From Candidatus Gottesmanbacteria bacterium (GTDB lineage Bacteria > Patescibacteria > Microgenomatia > UBA10105 > UBA927): a DNA stretch of 64,000 nt. Below, one piece after another: positions 42,489-50,651 of this stretch. Each line of letters begins with the position of its first letter. Position 1 is the stretch's first letter. A model generated the notes under the pieces. The model saw only the letters and a program-made list of their open reading frames with translations, did no database searches and was not told the DNA's origin. The DNA is taken from the NCBI GenBank assembly GCA_903821745.1, contig CAIJMI010000003.1, positions 1 to 64,000 of the forward strand. Direction: 5' to 3'. Made by a program: the position numbers and the translations under genes.

Positions 42489-43061
42489 TTACCGAATCAG
42501 TCCAATCGGCATATACCACGTATATGGTTTTTGACAAACTGGGCACTTGGAAGGGGGAGTTTTCCCGCGATGAATATATCCACAGTTTACACATTTCCAC
42601 TCGTATTCAGTATTTTGATCATACAGTGTTTTACTGTCTAATTGTTTCGCGATAATGAGGTACCGTTCTTCATGTTTCTCTTCGACCTTTTTTAAATTAC
42701 CAAACAATCGTGTTGCTTCAACATCACGTTCTGCGATTGCAGTTTTTTCAAAATTCGGGTACATCGTTGTCCATTCATATTTTTCCCCTGCTGCCGCCAT
42801 GTTGAGGTTTTCAACGGTATTTGTGGAGTATGCATGAATATCGAGTGTCACATCAGGAACTGACACTTCACCTTTTATCTTTTCATAAAGTTCCTCCGCA
42901 TGTGCACGTTCATTTTCACCTGTTTCTTCAAAAACACGAGCAATCCACTCAAGATTTTCTTTTCTCGCCATTTTCGCAAAAATATTATATTTATTTCTTG
43001 CCTGGCTCTCGCCTGCAAATGCTTTAAGAAGATTTTGTTGGGTTTGGGATGATGTATTCAT
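42489..43061 (-). CDS. rubrerythrin
   Basis: The N-terminal ferritin-like diiron domain (LLKAFAGESQARNKY, ENERAHAEELYEKI, EKTAIAERDVEATRLF, EEKHEERY) carries the Glu/His ligands. The C-terminal rubredoxin domain has CVNCGYIH and CPVCQKPY. Rubrerythrins reduce hydrogen peroxide in anaerobes. I chose the ATG at 43061; a TATAAT box ends 10 bases upstream. It leads a rubrerythrin-bcp-gre group. Confidence 0.95.
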   Translation of the reverse strand: MNTSSQTQQNLLKAFAGESQARNKYNIFAKMARKENLEWIARVFEETGENERAHAEELYEKIKGEVSVPDVTLDIHAYSTNTVENLNMAAAGEKYEWTTMYPNFEKTAIAERDVEATRLFGNLKKVEEKHEERYLIIAKQLDSKTLYDQNTEYEWKCVNCGYIHRGKTPPSKCPVCQKPYTWYMPIGLIR

Positions 43062-43084
43062 AATACTTATCATTATACAATGCT

Positions 43085-43351
43085 TTACCTAATTTTTTTT
43101 CTTAACCAAGATTGTTTTATTATTCCAAGGGTCAACGTTGAAAGAAAAAATCCAACCGACGGAACGATTGCATTTAACCATGGATCTTTCACTTGAATAA
43201 TCTGTAAATATAACCCAATCGCTATATACGTAAACACAATAACGGTAATTCTTCTAATCCAACTTGTCTCCCATTGTTTATCAAGTTCCACCCGCCTATT
43301 TCGTTTCTCAATTGCAAGTATTCGCTGTTCTAATTCATGAATATCATTCAT
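43085..43351 (-). CDS. small membrane protein with N-terminal coiled coil
   Basis: The 88-residue protein has a charged helical start (HELEQRILAIEKRNRRVELDK) and two likely membrane helices (about 32-50 and 62-80), ending in basic residues. I do not recognise a family. It follows the cyclophilin gene by 2 bases and precedes rubrerythrin by 23, where a separate -10 box lies. Confidence 0.65.
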   Translation of the reverse strand: MNDIHELEQRILAIEKRNRRVELDKQWETSWIRRITVIVFTYIAIGLYLQIIQVKDPWLNAIVPSVGFFLSTLTLGIIKQSWLRKKIR

Positions 43352-43353
43352 AA

Positions 43354-44073
43354 TTATTTTTCAATAACTTCTACTGATGTAATCTTCACCGGATCCACTG
43401 GTGTTGAACCTTCACCCCCTGATTTCGTCGGCGCCGTTGCTATTTTGTCAACGACATCCATGCCTGCTGTAACACGACCGAAAATGACATAATTTTTTGG
43501 AAGTGGGACATCTGCATGCATAATAAAAAATTGACTTCCATTCGTGTTTGGACCAGCATTTGCCATAGCTATTGTTCTTCTCGTGTACTCCCCTGTAAAT
43601 GGTTCATCATCAAATGTATATCCAGGACTTCCGCTCCCTGTTCCTGTCGGATCACCACCCTGAATCATAAACCCCTTAATTACCCGATGGAAAATGGTAT
43701 TATTATAAAAATTCTTTCGAGATAATGCGACAAAATTATTTACCGTTATCGGTGTAGCGCTTACTGTTAAGGAAACGGTAATGTCTCCAAGACTCGTTTT
43801 TAAAATTGCCTGATATGTTTTCTTTGTATCAATTTCCATAGCGTACGGTCCTTTCTTTTGATTAATTGTTGGTACTGGTGTTGATGTAGATGTTGGAACA
43901 GCTGATGTTACCTCATCGCTAAATGATGATGCTGGCTTGTTTTGCATAGTTTGTAACTTGATAGATTCTCCTAATACTGTAGCCTCTTCCACTGGTCGGG
44001 TTTTCAACCAAATCGCCACGCCCCCAAACATAAATGCAAGTATTATCACAACAATGCTTATCCGTTTTATCAT
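43354..44073 (-). CDS. membrane-anchored cyclophilin-type peptidyl-prolyl isomerase
   Basis: An N-terminal helix (about 4-22) and a Ser/Thr/Pro linker lead to a cyclophilin domain: FHRVIKGFMIQGGDPTGTG (catalytic Arg), TIAMANAGPNTNGSQFFI and KNYVIFGRV. It probably assists folding of secreted proteins. I chose the ATG at 44073, 7 bases after an extended -10 (TGGTACTAT). The longer start at 44118 would overlap that box. Confidence 0.93.
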   Translation of the reverse strand: MIKRISIVVIILAFMFGGVAIWLKTRPVEEATVLGESIKLQTMQNKPASSFSDEVTSAVPTSTSTPVPTINQKKGPYAMEIDTKKTYQAILKTSLGDITVSLTVSATPITVNNFVALSRKNFYNNTIFHRVIKGFMIQGGDPTGTGSGSPGYTFDDEPFTGEYTRRTIAMANAGPNTNGSQFFIMHADVPLPKNYVIFGRVTAGMDVVDKIATAPTKSGGEGSTPVDPVKITSVEVIEK

Positions 44074-44080
44074 ATGAGCT

Positions 44081-44089
44081 ATAGTACCA
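44081..44089 (-). promoter_or_regulatory. extended -10 box of the cyclophilin gene
   Basis: TGGTACTAT on the minus strand ends 7 bases before the ATG at 44073. The ZIP promoter faces it about 20 bases away. Confidence 0.5.
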
Positions 44090-44110
44090 TATTTTTCTAA
44101 TATTTTAATA

Positions 44111-44119
44111 TGGTACAAT
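44111..44119 (+). promoter_or_regulatory. extended -10 box of the ZIP gene
   Basis: TGGTACAAT ends 14 bases before the ATG at 44134. The ATG at 44110 is part of this box, which makes 44134 the likely start. Confidence 0.5.
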
Positions 44120-44133
44120 ATCGCCAGATACGT

Positions 44134-44856
44134 ATGCCGATCTTATTTGCAGTTCTTACTTTTATCTCAACCCTTTGTGGAGGTCTCGTTGCACTCCGGT
44201 TTAAAAATAAAATCCATTTAATTCTCGGATTTACTGCAGGAGTGCTTCTTGCTGTCGTCGCGTTTGATATTTTCCCAGAAATAAATGATTTAACGGCAAA
44301 ATTAAACGGTAACATTATGCACCCAATGATTGCACTCATTCTGGGATTCATGATGTTTCATATCCTAGAAAAAGTGCTGATTATGCACTATGCAGAAGAA
44401 GATCAATATCATGCACATAAACATCCTGTTGTTGGTATCGCATCTGGTATTGCTATTGCACTTCATGCGTTTTTTGATGGTGTTGGTATCGGACTTGGTT
44501 TTAAAATCTCTTCAACCATCGGTATATTTATTGCTCTTGCCGTTATTGCACATGATTTTTCAGATGGGTTAAATACTGTAACGTTAGCGCTTGTGAATAA
44601 AAATACCAGAAATAAAGCGATCAAACTTCTTTTGCTTGTGGCAATAGCACCAATTCTTGGAATATTTTCAACTAATTTCTTTACCATTTCTCCCTATTTT
44701 CTCCTTCTATATCTGGGGTATTTTTCGGGGTTTTTATTATATATTGGTGCCTCGGACATTTTACCAGAAGCACACAGTAGCCATTCATCGCTCTCAACAA
44801 TTCTAATGACAATCCTTGGAATTCTGCTTATTTTCTTTGTAAGTCAAATTGTCTAA
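44134..44856 (+). CDS. ZIP-family metal transporter
   Basis: The protein has about eight membrane helices and the ZIP metal motifs in helices IV and V: ALHAFFDGVGIG and IAHDFSDGLNTV. A His-rich loop (HYAEEDQYHAHKHP) precedes helix IV. ZIP proteins bring zinc, iron or manganese into the cytoplasm. The metal cannot be predicted. The start at 44134 is preferred because the upstream ATG at 44110 lies inside the -10 box. Confidence 0.9.
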   Translation: MPILFAVLTFISTLCGGLVALRFKNKIHLILGFTAGVLLAVVAFDIFPEINDLTAKLNGNIMHPMIALILGFMMFHILEKVLIMHYAEEDQYHAHKHPVVGIASGIAIALHAFFDGVGIGLGFKISSTIGIFIALAVIAHDFSDGLNTVTLALVNKNTRNKAIKLLLLVAIAPILGIFSTNFFTISPYFLLLYLGYFSGFLLYIGASDILPEAHSSHSSLSTILMTILGILLIFFVSQIV

Positions 44857-44859
44857 CGA

Positions 44860-45566
44860 TCATTTCTCCATGGCTTTTTTTCGAAGATTTGCTGGCATGA
44901 GTTCGATTGCATATCGAAGTGCTGTTCTGGGCATTTCGTTTTTATGTCGCACAACATACTTAAATATTTCTTTTTGATGAAGTCTGCTTGCTTCTTTTAG
45001 CATCCATCCATATCCTTTTTGAACCATATCATCAGTGTCCAAAAGCAAAATATTAGCAATATCAAAGACCTCATCAAGAAATTTTCCATGCTTTGCTGGT
45101 ACTATGAGTGAAACTGCAGATGCACGTTTCACCCATCGATTTTTTGATTTTGCCCAAGTTTTTAACTCTTGGACATACTCTGGATACATTTGGAAAAAAT
45201 CACCGACAGTATGATTACAAAATCCGTCACACGATGCCCAATTCGTAATGTATGTATTGATCCAGTGATAAAAAACAGCAAAATCGGTCTTCTCAAATTG
45301 CCTTGCCATTCGTGGCACCCAAGTGGAAACAACAAATGATTCTTCCATGACACCTGATTTATAAAGTTCCTCGCAAAGGTCAAAAATTTCTTGCTTCGGA
45401 AGATCTTTTATTTCTTTCCAATATTTTTTGCAATATCAACTACCGTCCCAGTTGGTACTCCATATACGAGGATTGCTTCTTTGAAAAAACGTTTTGCTGA
45501 TTCCTTTCCATTCCTATCAGCATGTTCTTTTAAATCATTTCTGAGGAGGGATAAAACGTTCTTCAT
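44860..45566 (-). pseudogene. AlkD-like DNA alkylation repair protein, frameshifted
   Basis: Two frames together give a full AlkD-like HEAT-repeat protein. The first runs from the ATG at 45566 and encodes about 50 residues (ESAKRFFKEAILVYGVPTG, then VVDIAK) before meeting a stop. The second continues with YWKEIKDLPKQEIFDLCEELY, then STWVPRMA, the KNRWVKRASAVSL motif and PRTALRYAIE at the end. The frames meet at an A6 run (45424-45429; T6 on the plus strand), where one more A would restore IAKKYWKEIK. The ATG overlaps the engB stop (ATGA), so the long version is the ancestral gene. The visible frame 44860-45348 alone would lack the N-terminus. Confidence 0.8.
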
Positions 45567-46135
45567 ATCATGTGTTCCAGAGTTAAAAGAATAGAACTTC
45601 GACCTTCATTGGTCTTCGTGCTATAAGGAATTACAATTGCACCTCCGCTTTGTTTTGTTATTTCGTCAATTTGTTTTTTTTGTTCCAGTTTGGATAATTT
45701 ATCTATTTTGTTTGCAATGATAATCCTATCAATTTTTAACTTTGCTAGGTAGTCGACCATTTGTAAATCAAAATCTGTCATACCAACAACACTGTCTACA
45801 ATATGAATAACAACCCGCCGTTTCACTTCGGAATATTCAAAATACCACATCATCATTTTTCGATATCGTTCACGTTCATCAGCTGACGCATGCGCAAAAC
45901 CATATCCAGGAAAATCAACAAAATAAAACTTGTTGTTGATCACAAAAATATCAAGATGTTTGGTTTTGCCTGGAGCTTTACTCGATCGAGCTAATTTCTC
46001 ATGTACAAGGGAATTAATGACGCTAGACTTTCCAACATTTGATCTTCCAACAAAAGCAACTTGGAATTTAGCGTCATAAAGAATCTTATCTGTGCCATTA
46101 ATACTTTTGACAAATACTGCTGATGTTATCGTCAT
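45563..46135 (-). CDS. engB: ribosome biogenesis GTPase EngB (YsxC)
   Basis: EngB assists assembly of the 50S subunit. G motifs are FVGRSNVGKSS (G1), PGKTKHLD (G2 region), DFPGYGFA (G3) and ANKIDKL (G4). I chose the ATG at 46135, 6 bases after TATAAT with TG at the extended position. An upstream start at 46183 would be untranscribed if that promoter is used. alkD follows by ATGA overlap. Confidence 0.94.
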   Translation of the reverse strand: MTITSAVFVKSINGTDKILYDAKFQVAFVGRSNVGKSSVINSLVHEKLARSSKAPGKTKHLDIFVINNKFYFVDFPGYGFAHASADERERYRKMMMWYFEYSEVKRRVVIHIVDSVVGMTDFDLQMVDYLAKLKIDRIIIANKIDKLSKLEQKKQIDEITKQSGGAIVIPYSTKTNEGRSSILLTLEHMI

Positions 46136-46141
46136 GCCCGT

Positions 46142-46150
46142 ATTATACCA
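46142..46150 (-). promoter_or_regulatory. extended -10 box of engB
   Basis: TGGTATAAT, a perfect extended -10, ends 6 bases before the engB ATG; the transcript should be leaderless. Confidence 0.6.
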
Positions 46151-46229
46151 AGTATGTACCTTTAGCACCCATATTAGCCTCATAAGCCTATAAAATAACC
46201 GCTTCTACTGATTTTTATAGCTAATCAGC

Positions 46230-46258
46230 TTGATTTGACGATCAAATCCGCGTATAAT
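46230..46258 (+). promoter_or_regulatory. promoter and operator-like dyad of the 46272 gene
   Basis: TTGATT (46230-46235) and TATAAT (46253-46258) are 17 bases apart. Between and over them lies the perfect dyad GATTTGA-CGA-TCAAATC (46232-46248), which a repressor could occupy. The -10 ends 13 bases before the ATG. Confidence 0.55.
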
Positions 46259-46271
46259 TCGCAAAACCACT

Positions 46272-47330
46272 ATGGGACTCGAAAATAGACTCCATCATTT
46301 TGATGGACCACAACATTTTTTCCATTGTTTACCTGTGGAGGACTTATCGGAATTTAATTCTTTAAACTTACGTCAATGGGAAACACAAGCAGGACCGAAA
46401 ACATTCGTGGAACGATTTCTCATTGAGGGTGTTGGATTTTTTCCGGACAAAATGATTATTCCGCGCTCCATTGTAGAAGTGACTGATATTCCTCGTATCA
46501 AACAACTCCTTGAAGAAGGAATCGATCAAAAATATTCCATGGGTGTACGAACGATTTCAGAAAAACCTACTCTTTTTGGTAATAAATTACCTTGGGATAT
46601 GGAAATAAATACACCAGAAAAAATCAATATGTTTATTTCTGCAACACTCCCTTTATGGCAAGATTATTCAAAAAATAACGGACTCACTATTAATCAATTG
46701 ATCATTATGAAAAATTTACCCGAGATAGGAACAAAACATTCCGACAAAAATCAATTTGTTGCAAGACTGAGATGGGACTCAATGAGTGACCGTTCCAATG
46801 AACTTACACCGTATCAACTTACATTAGAAATGGTTTCGGGAACCAATCAGCTTCGCGGTTTAGATACCTGTATGGAAGATACACAAGTAAATCAATCGGT
46901 CCTTTTTCGTTATCAGGCAAAATATTCACCAACGCGATACTTTCTAGGAGGAACCGTAACCATCGGAACTAAATATTTTATCGAACTTCAGACAGAAGCA
47001 AAAAAAATTTTGATAGAAAACCAGTTTATGTTACCCGATTCTGTACGAGCGACACTTCGCTCGGAAGAACTCCCATATATCGATACACTGTTAACTTTTT
47101 TACGTGAGGCAGCGGTTGATCCGAATATTCAATTACTTGAACGATTTGAGTTCTTTTCCTCGATTGGCCTTTCAGCAGTAGAAATTCAGGGATATACCAA
47201 TAAAGCCGACAAAAACTACGCACGTATTTATGGACTCAGGGGACACAAAGATGAAACAAAAACTGGCTTAGATCAATTTACTAAAAATATAGAAGAATTA
47301 TCAACAAGAAACTTATTGAAATCCTTTTAA
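46272..47330 (+). CDS. unrecognised cytoplasmic protein, 352 residues
   Basis: I do not recognise this protein. It has no signal peptide or membrane helix, and its composition is that of a normal soluble protein with scattered Trp and Phe. The start follows a good promoter closely. No nucleotide-binding P-loop or metal motif is evident. It stands alone between divergent engB and convergent MGMT, whose ends overlap by 4 bases. A dyad within its promoter suggests dedicated control. Confidence 0.75.
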   Translation: MGLENRLHHFDGPQHFFHCLPVEDLSEFNSLNLRQWETQAGPKTFVERFLIEGVGFFPDKMIIPRSIVEVTDIPRIKQLLEEGIDQKYSMGVRTISEKPTLFGNKLPWDMEINTPEKINMFISATLPLWQDYSKNNGLTINQLIIMKNLPEIGTKHSDKNQFVARLRWDSMSDRSNELTPYQLTLEMVSGTNQLRGLDTCMEDTQVNQSVLFRYQAKYSPTRYFLGGTVTIGTKYFIELQTEAKKILIENQFMLPDSVRATLRSEELPYIDTLLTFLREAAVDPNIQLLERFEFFSSIGLSAVEIQGYTNKADKNYARIYGLRGHKDETKTGLDQFTKNIEELSTRNLLKSF

Positions 47331-47632
47331 CTCTCGGACCAACGACTTATAGAAAGATCCACTCTTGCCTTCTTAAACATAACCCCTTCATGTATAAGCA
47401 TTGATTTCTTTTTTACAATTCCGCCGGGAGCAGAATATCCTGTAAGTTTTCCATCTGATGCAACAACTCTATGACAGGGAACTCTAGGAGCGAAAGGATT
47501 TTTTTTCATGAACATACCAACAGCCCGCGCAGCTTTTGCGTTTCCTGCAAGTCGTGCAATTTGCCCATATGTAGCAACTTTTCCTTTTGGAATTTTTGCT
47601 GTTATTTTATACACAGTATCTCTAAATGACAT
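47327..47632 (-). CDS. O6-methylguanine-DNA methyltransferase, minimal domain
   Basis: The 101-residue protein is only the C-terminal DNA-binding and active-site domain of MGMT/Ogt: the ATYGQIARLAGN helix-turn-helix region, the arginine-finger zone ARAVGMFMKKNP, and PCHRVV with the acceptor Cys. The active Cys distinguishes it from the alkyltransferase-like proteins, which carry Trp. It repairs O6-alkylguanine by suicidal transfer. No Ada-type N-terminal domain is present. Confidence 0.9.
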   Translation of the reverse strand: MSFRDTVYKITAKIPKGKVATYGQIARLAGNAKAARAVGMFMKKNPFAPRVPCHRVVASDGKLTGYSAPGGIVKKKSMLIHEGVMFKKARVDLSISRWSES

Positions 47633-47703
47633 ATAAAAACATTTTACAACAATATTGTTTTTCTAAAGTAGCACAACAAAAATCAATAATTATTTTGCTT
47701 TAA

Positions 47704-48900
47704 TTAATCAACAAACGTTAACGCAGTTCCTTTCTTACCAGCTCTTCCAGTTCTACCAATACGATGAATATAATCCTCATATGTTTCTGGAGCGTCATAG
47801 TTAATGACATGTGTCACCCCTTCAATATCAATGCCACGAGCCGCAACATCTGTTGCAATAAGAATATTCTTTCTATTATTTTTAAATTCAGATAATGCGC
47901 GTTGTCGTTGCCCTTGTGACTTATTTCCATGAATAATTGCTGTTTTAAATCCTCGTTCAATCAAAGAATGAGAAAGTTTATCCATTCCCCATTTTGTTCG
48001 TCCAAAAATGATTACTTTATCAAACCCTGGTTGTATAAGAAGATCATGTAAGACTTCAATCTTAACTTTACCACCTGTCCGCACAATATCCTGATCAATA
48101 TTTTTTACACCGTCCTGATGTTGTACAGAAACAGTTACTGGGTTAATAACAAACTCTTTTAAAATCTCCTGCGTACTTCCATCAACTGTGGCGGAAAAAA
48201 ATAATGATTGACGTACTTTTGGAAGATAGGAAACAAGATATTTAATATCTTTAATAAATCCAATATCTACCATTCGATCTACTTCATCGAGTACTACATT
48301 CTCAAATAAGTTTAAATTCAGTTCACCCCGATCTACAAGATCTGTCAATCTTCCTGGAGTTCCGATAACAACGTGTGGATTTCTTCGAAGTTCATATTTT
48401 TGACGCTGAATATTCGCCCCACCAATAATGGCAGCTACTTCAAGACCTGTTCCCCGACCAAAAATAAAAAACTCATCACGAATTTGACATGCAAGTTCCC
48501 GCGTTGGGACAACTATTAACACACGTTGATTGTGATCTAACATACATTTGTTAATAAGGGAAATAAGAAATGCTGCAGTCTTCCCCGTGCCAGTATTTGC
48601 TATACCAATGACATCACGTCCTGCAAGAATCTCAGGAATAGCCTTATCCTGAATGGCAGTCGGGATAGTATAGCCATGTTCTTCAATGTTTCTCTTAATC
48701 TTGTCATTAATCGCATAGTCAGCAAAACGTGCCGTTACAACCTGTTCTGGTTGCGGTGCTATAGCTGATGCCTTTTTAATAAAAAGATTCGGATTCAGAT
48801 ATTTCACTCCACGACGACCCCCCCCGCTACCTCGTGAGGCAAAAAGATTGCGTCCGTGTGGACCACGGCTATATTGACGTTGTCTATTAAATCCATGCAT
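47704..48900 (-). CDS. DEAD-box RNA helicase
   Basis: Motifs are the Q motif (TIPTAIQDKAIP), Walker A ANTGTGKTAAF, PTRELA, GTPGR, DEVD in place of DEAD, SAT, and the C-terminal IATDVAARGIDIEG with HRIGRTGRAGKKG. The N-terminus is rich in Arg and Gly (SRGSGGGRRG), which may bind RNA. The gene starts 1 base after the RRM protein stop. The pair is likely used for RNA folding in the cold. Confidence 0.93.
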   Translation of the reverse strand: MHGFNRQRQYSRGPHGRNLFASRGSGGGRRGVKYLNPNLFIKKASAIAPQPEQVVTARFADYAINDKIKRNIEEHGYTIPTAIQDKAIPEILAGRDVIGIANTGTGKTAAFLISLINKCMLDHNQRVLIVVPTRELACQIRDEFFIFGRGTGLEVAAIIGGANIQRQKYELRRNPHVVIGTPGRLTDLVDRGELNLNLFENVVLDEVDRMVDIGFIKDIKYLVSYLPKVRQSLFFSATVDGSTQEILKEFVINPVTVSVQHQDGVKNIDQDIVRTGGKVKIEVLHDLLIQPGFDKVIIFGRTKWGMDKLSHSLIERGFKTAIIHGNKSQGQRQRALSEFKNNRKNILIATDVAARGIDIEGVTHVINYDAPETYEDYIHRIGRTGRAGKKGTALTFVD

Positions 48901-48901
48901 A

Positions 48902-49159
48902 TTATCTCCGTTCCTGTGGTTTTGCTTCTTTCACAACCAGCGATCGACCCGAAAAAGATGAACCATCAAGTTTTACCATCGCCTCGACTGCAATTTCTGC
49001 TGTTTCCATTTCAACAAAGGCAAATCCTTTTCCCATTCCAGTCATTCTGTCAACAATAAATTTTGCTGATAGAACAGTTCCATATGTGGAAAAAAGCACA
49101 GCTAGTTGTGCTTTGGTTGTTGAATATTCTAAATTTCCAATAAATAATTTATTTGTCAT
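48902..49159 (-). CDS. small RRM RNA-binding protein
   Basis: The 85-residue protein is one RRM domain with RNP2 (KLFIGNL) and RNP1 (GKGFAFVEM). Such proteins are often induced by cold in bacteria that carry them. GAAAGGA precedes the ATG by 8-9 bases. It is the first gene of an RRM-helicase pair and has a leader of about 190 bases. Confidence 0.92.
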   Translation of the reverse strand: MTNKLFIGNLEYSTTKAQLAVLFSTYGTVLSAKFIVDRMTGMGKGFAFVEMETAEIAVEAMVKLDGSSFSGRSLVVKEAKPQERR

Positions 49160-49368
49160 CTATATATCCTTTCTTTCAAGTCATCTTTTTTGTGAAAAAA
49201 TGATATACGAATACCACTGCTTAGAAAATTGAAAAAGAATGCAAGTGGGAAAGAAGATACAAATTTGAAAAATTGAGGTATCTTTTATCTCTAACTTAAA
49301 ACCTTCAAAATCAAGATATAAGCAGAAGTACTTGTGTACCATCTGCGGTTACAAATAGTAATATACCA
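49160..49368 (-). promoter_or_regulatory. long leader and promoter of the RRM-helicase operon
   Basis: An extended -10 (TGGTATATT, 49360-49368) would start transcription near 49353 and leave a leader of about 190 bases before the RRM gene. The leader is AT-rich. It holds an imperfect hairpin at 49323-49347 (GCAGA and GTAC arms). No other gene lies in it. Confidence 0.45.
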
Positions 49369-49429
49369 CAGATAGCCCATATTAGCTAGTTATAGGCTAA
49401 TTATCACATCCCAACGAAACAAATCTATA

Positions 49430-49690
49430 TTAGTGAAAGCCTATTTTACTTCCAATTACGGTTTCCTTTTGAGCATGGGTTAGTTGCTTTAATCGATATT
49501 CCCGTTTTAATGCCTCACCTCGAGAGGGAAATTGCTCTTGATACACGAGTGTGATTGAATCAAAACTTTTTGTATATTTTGCCGCCCTTTTCTTTTTACT
49601 TCGATGTTCCCGCAATCGCTTCTCCATATTATTTGTTTGACCAACATACAAGGTGTTAGCTGAAGTCCGAAGAATATAAACGGTGATCAT
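49430..49690 (-). CDS. GIY-YIG domain protein (YhbQ/UPF0213-like)
   Basis: The 86-residue protein is a single GIY-YIG domain: VYILRTSANTLYVGQTNNMEKRLREH, with YTKSFDSITLVYQEQ and SRGEALKREYRLKQLT following. Proteins of this group have nuclease folds and are linked to DNA repair, but the exact activity is unproven. No Shine-Dalgarno is visible. Confidence 0.9.
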   Translation of the reverse strand: MITVYILRTSANTLYVGQTNNMEKRLREHRSKKKRAAKYTKSFDSITLVYQEQFPSRGEALKREYRLKQLTHAQKETVIGSKIGFH

Positions 49691-49746
49691 ATTTATGGCT
49701 ACCTGACTGCGATTCTCGCGATAGCCTCAAGATTCTATTATTGGTT

Positions 49747-50436
49747 TTACCTTAATATCTTTCTGACGGTGCTATTAGCTAGTATTTTCATTGTGTCATA
49801 AATTTTCACGTGGTCATGCTGAGGTACAATGAGCTGCAAATCAGTACATGCGAGGATTATAGTATGGACATCTTGCGATACAAAACTGTCGATAATACCT
49901 AATAATTCCTGCTTATCAACTTCTGTATGTTTTGATTGGACTAGATTATTAATTATTATTCCCATTTTATTCTGATCTTCATCACTTGGAGACTTGTATG
50001 AGATATCTGCATTTGTAAGCATCGCTTCGTAAACCTTGTCTCGTAGAGTCACTGAGGTTGCCAAAATTCCTATTTCCTTTATTGATTTCTCTCGAAGAAA
50101 ATTAACTGTTTCCTCAATAATACTCAGTACGGGAATTTTTACTGACTTTCGGATTTTTTCGATAAAAATGTGAACAGAGTTACAAGGGATAACTATAAAG
50201 TCTGCACCACCTTTTTCTAATCGTTTTGCAGCGTCAAGCAATAACGGTATGTATACATCTGCTCCTGTCCCGTCGATAATGAATCTTTCTTCAACAACAT
50301 TTGGGATCGGCACGTTCCAAATAAGCATCGGTGGACGATTTTGTCTTTTTTCTTTAAAGCAGGAAAAAACTACCTCTAAATAGAAGTTTGCTGTCGTTTC
50401 TGGACCTAGACCTCCAATAATACCTGCTGTTTTCAT
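49747..50436 (-). CDS. aspartate/glutamate racemase family protein
   Basis: The 229-residue protein has both catalytic Cys of the family: PCNSVH and LACTDLQL, and starts with KTAGIIGGLGPETTANFY. It would interconvert L and D forms of Asp, Glu or another amino acid, for the cell wall or for metabolism. Specificity is not readable. It follows tRNA-Gln and may be cotranscribed with it. Confidence 0.92.
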   Translation of the reverse strand: MKTAGIIGGLGPETTANFYLEVVFSCFKEKRQNRPPMLIWNVPIPNVVEERFIIDGTGADVYIPLLLDAAKRLEKGGADFIVIPCNSVHIFIEKIRKSVKIPVLSIIEETVNFLREKSIKEIGILATSVTLRDKVYEAMLTNADISYKSPSDEDQNKMGIIINNLVQSKHTEVDKQELLGIIDSFVSQDVHTIILACTDLQLIVPQHDHVKIYDTMKILANSTVRKILR

Positions 50437-50576
50437 ATATTTAAGCTGAACAACATTTGTACGGTTGTTTAATCCGTATTGCCTAGTTCTTACGGAAAGA
50501 TTGCAACTTTGGCTTCAACATTCAACTTTTGAGGGTGTGAATGTCGATAGTGTGGTTTCAGTACTATCCGTCTTAG

Positions 50577-50647
50577 CTGGGAGACTTGGATTCGGACCAA
50601 GATAACATCCTCCAGAGGGATGTGTACTACCATTGTACGATCTCCCA
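50577..50647 (-). tRNA. tRNA-Gln (anticodon CUG)
   Basis: The minus strand folds as a cloverleaf. Acceptor arms TGGGAGA and TCTCCCA are fully paired, with U1-A72 as in other tRNA-Gln, and G73 is the discriminator. The D-arm is GTAC-AATGGTA-GTAC. The anticodon stem is CATCC/GGATG with loop CTCTGGA. The T-arm is CTTGG-TCCGAAT-CCAAG. The anticodon CUG (50613-50615) reads CAG. CCA is not encoded. Confidence 0.93.
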
Positions 50648-50651
50648 AATG

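Noticed and set aside
45391..45594. Plus-strand open frame between the AlkD and EngB regions
   Set aside because: It is antisense to the frameshifted 5' part of alkD, which aligns to the family.
49381..49402. ATTAGC and GCTAAT arms resembling CIRCE
   Set aside because: The arms are only 6 bp and the spacing does not give the 9-9-9 layout; it is not a CIRCE site.
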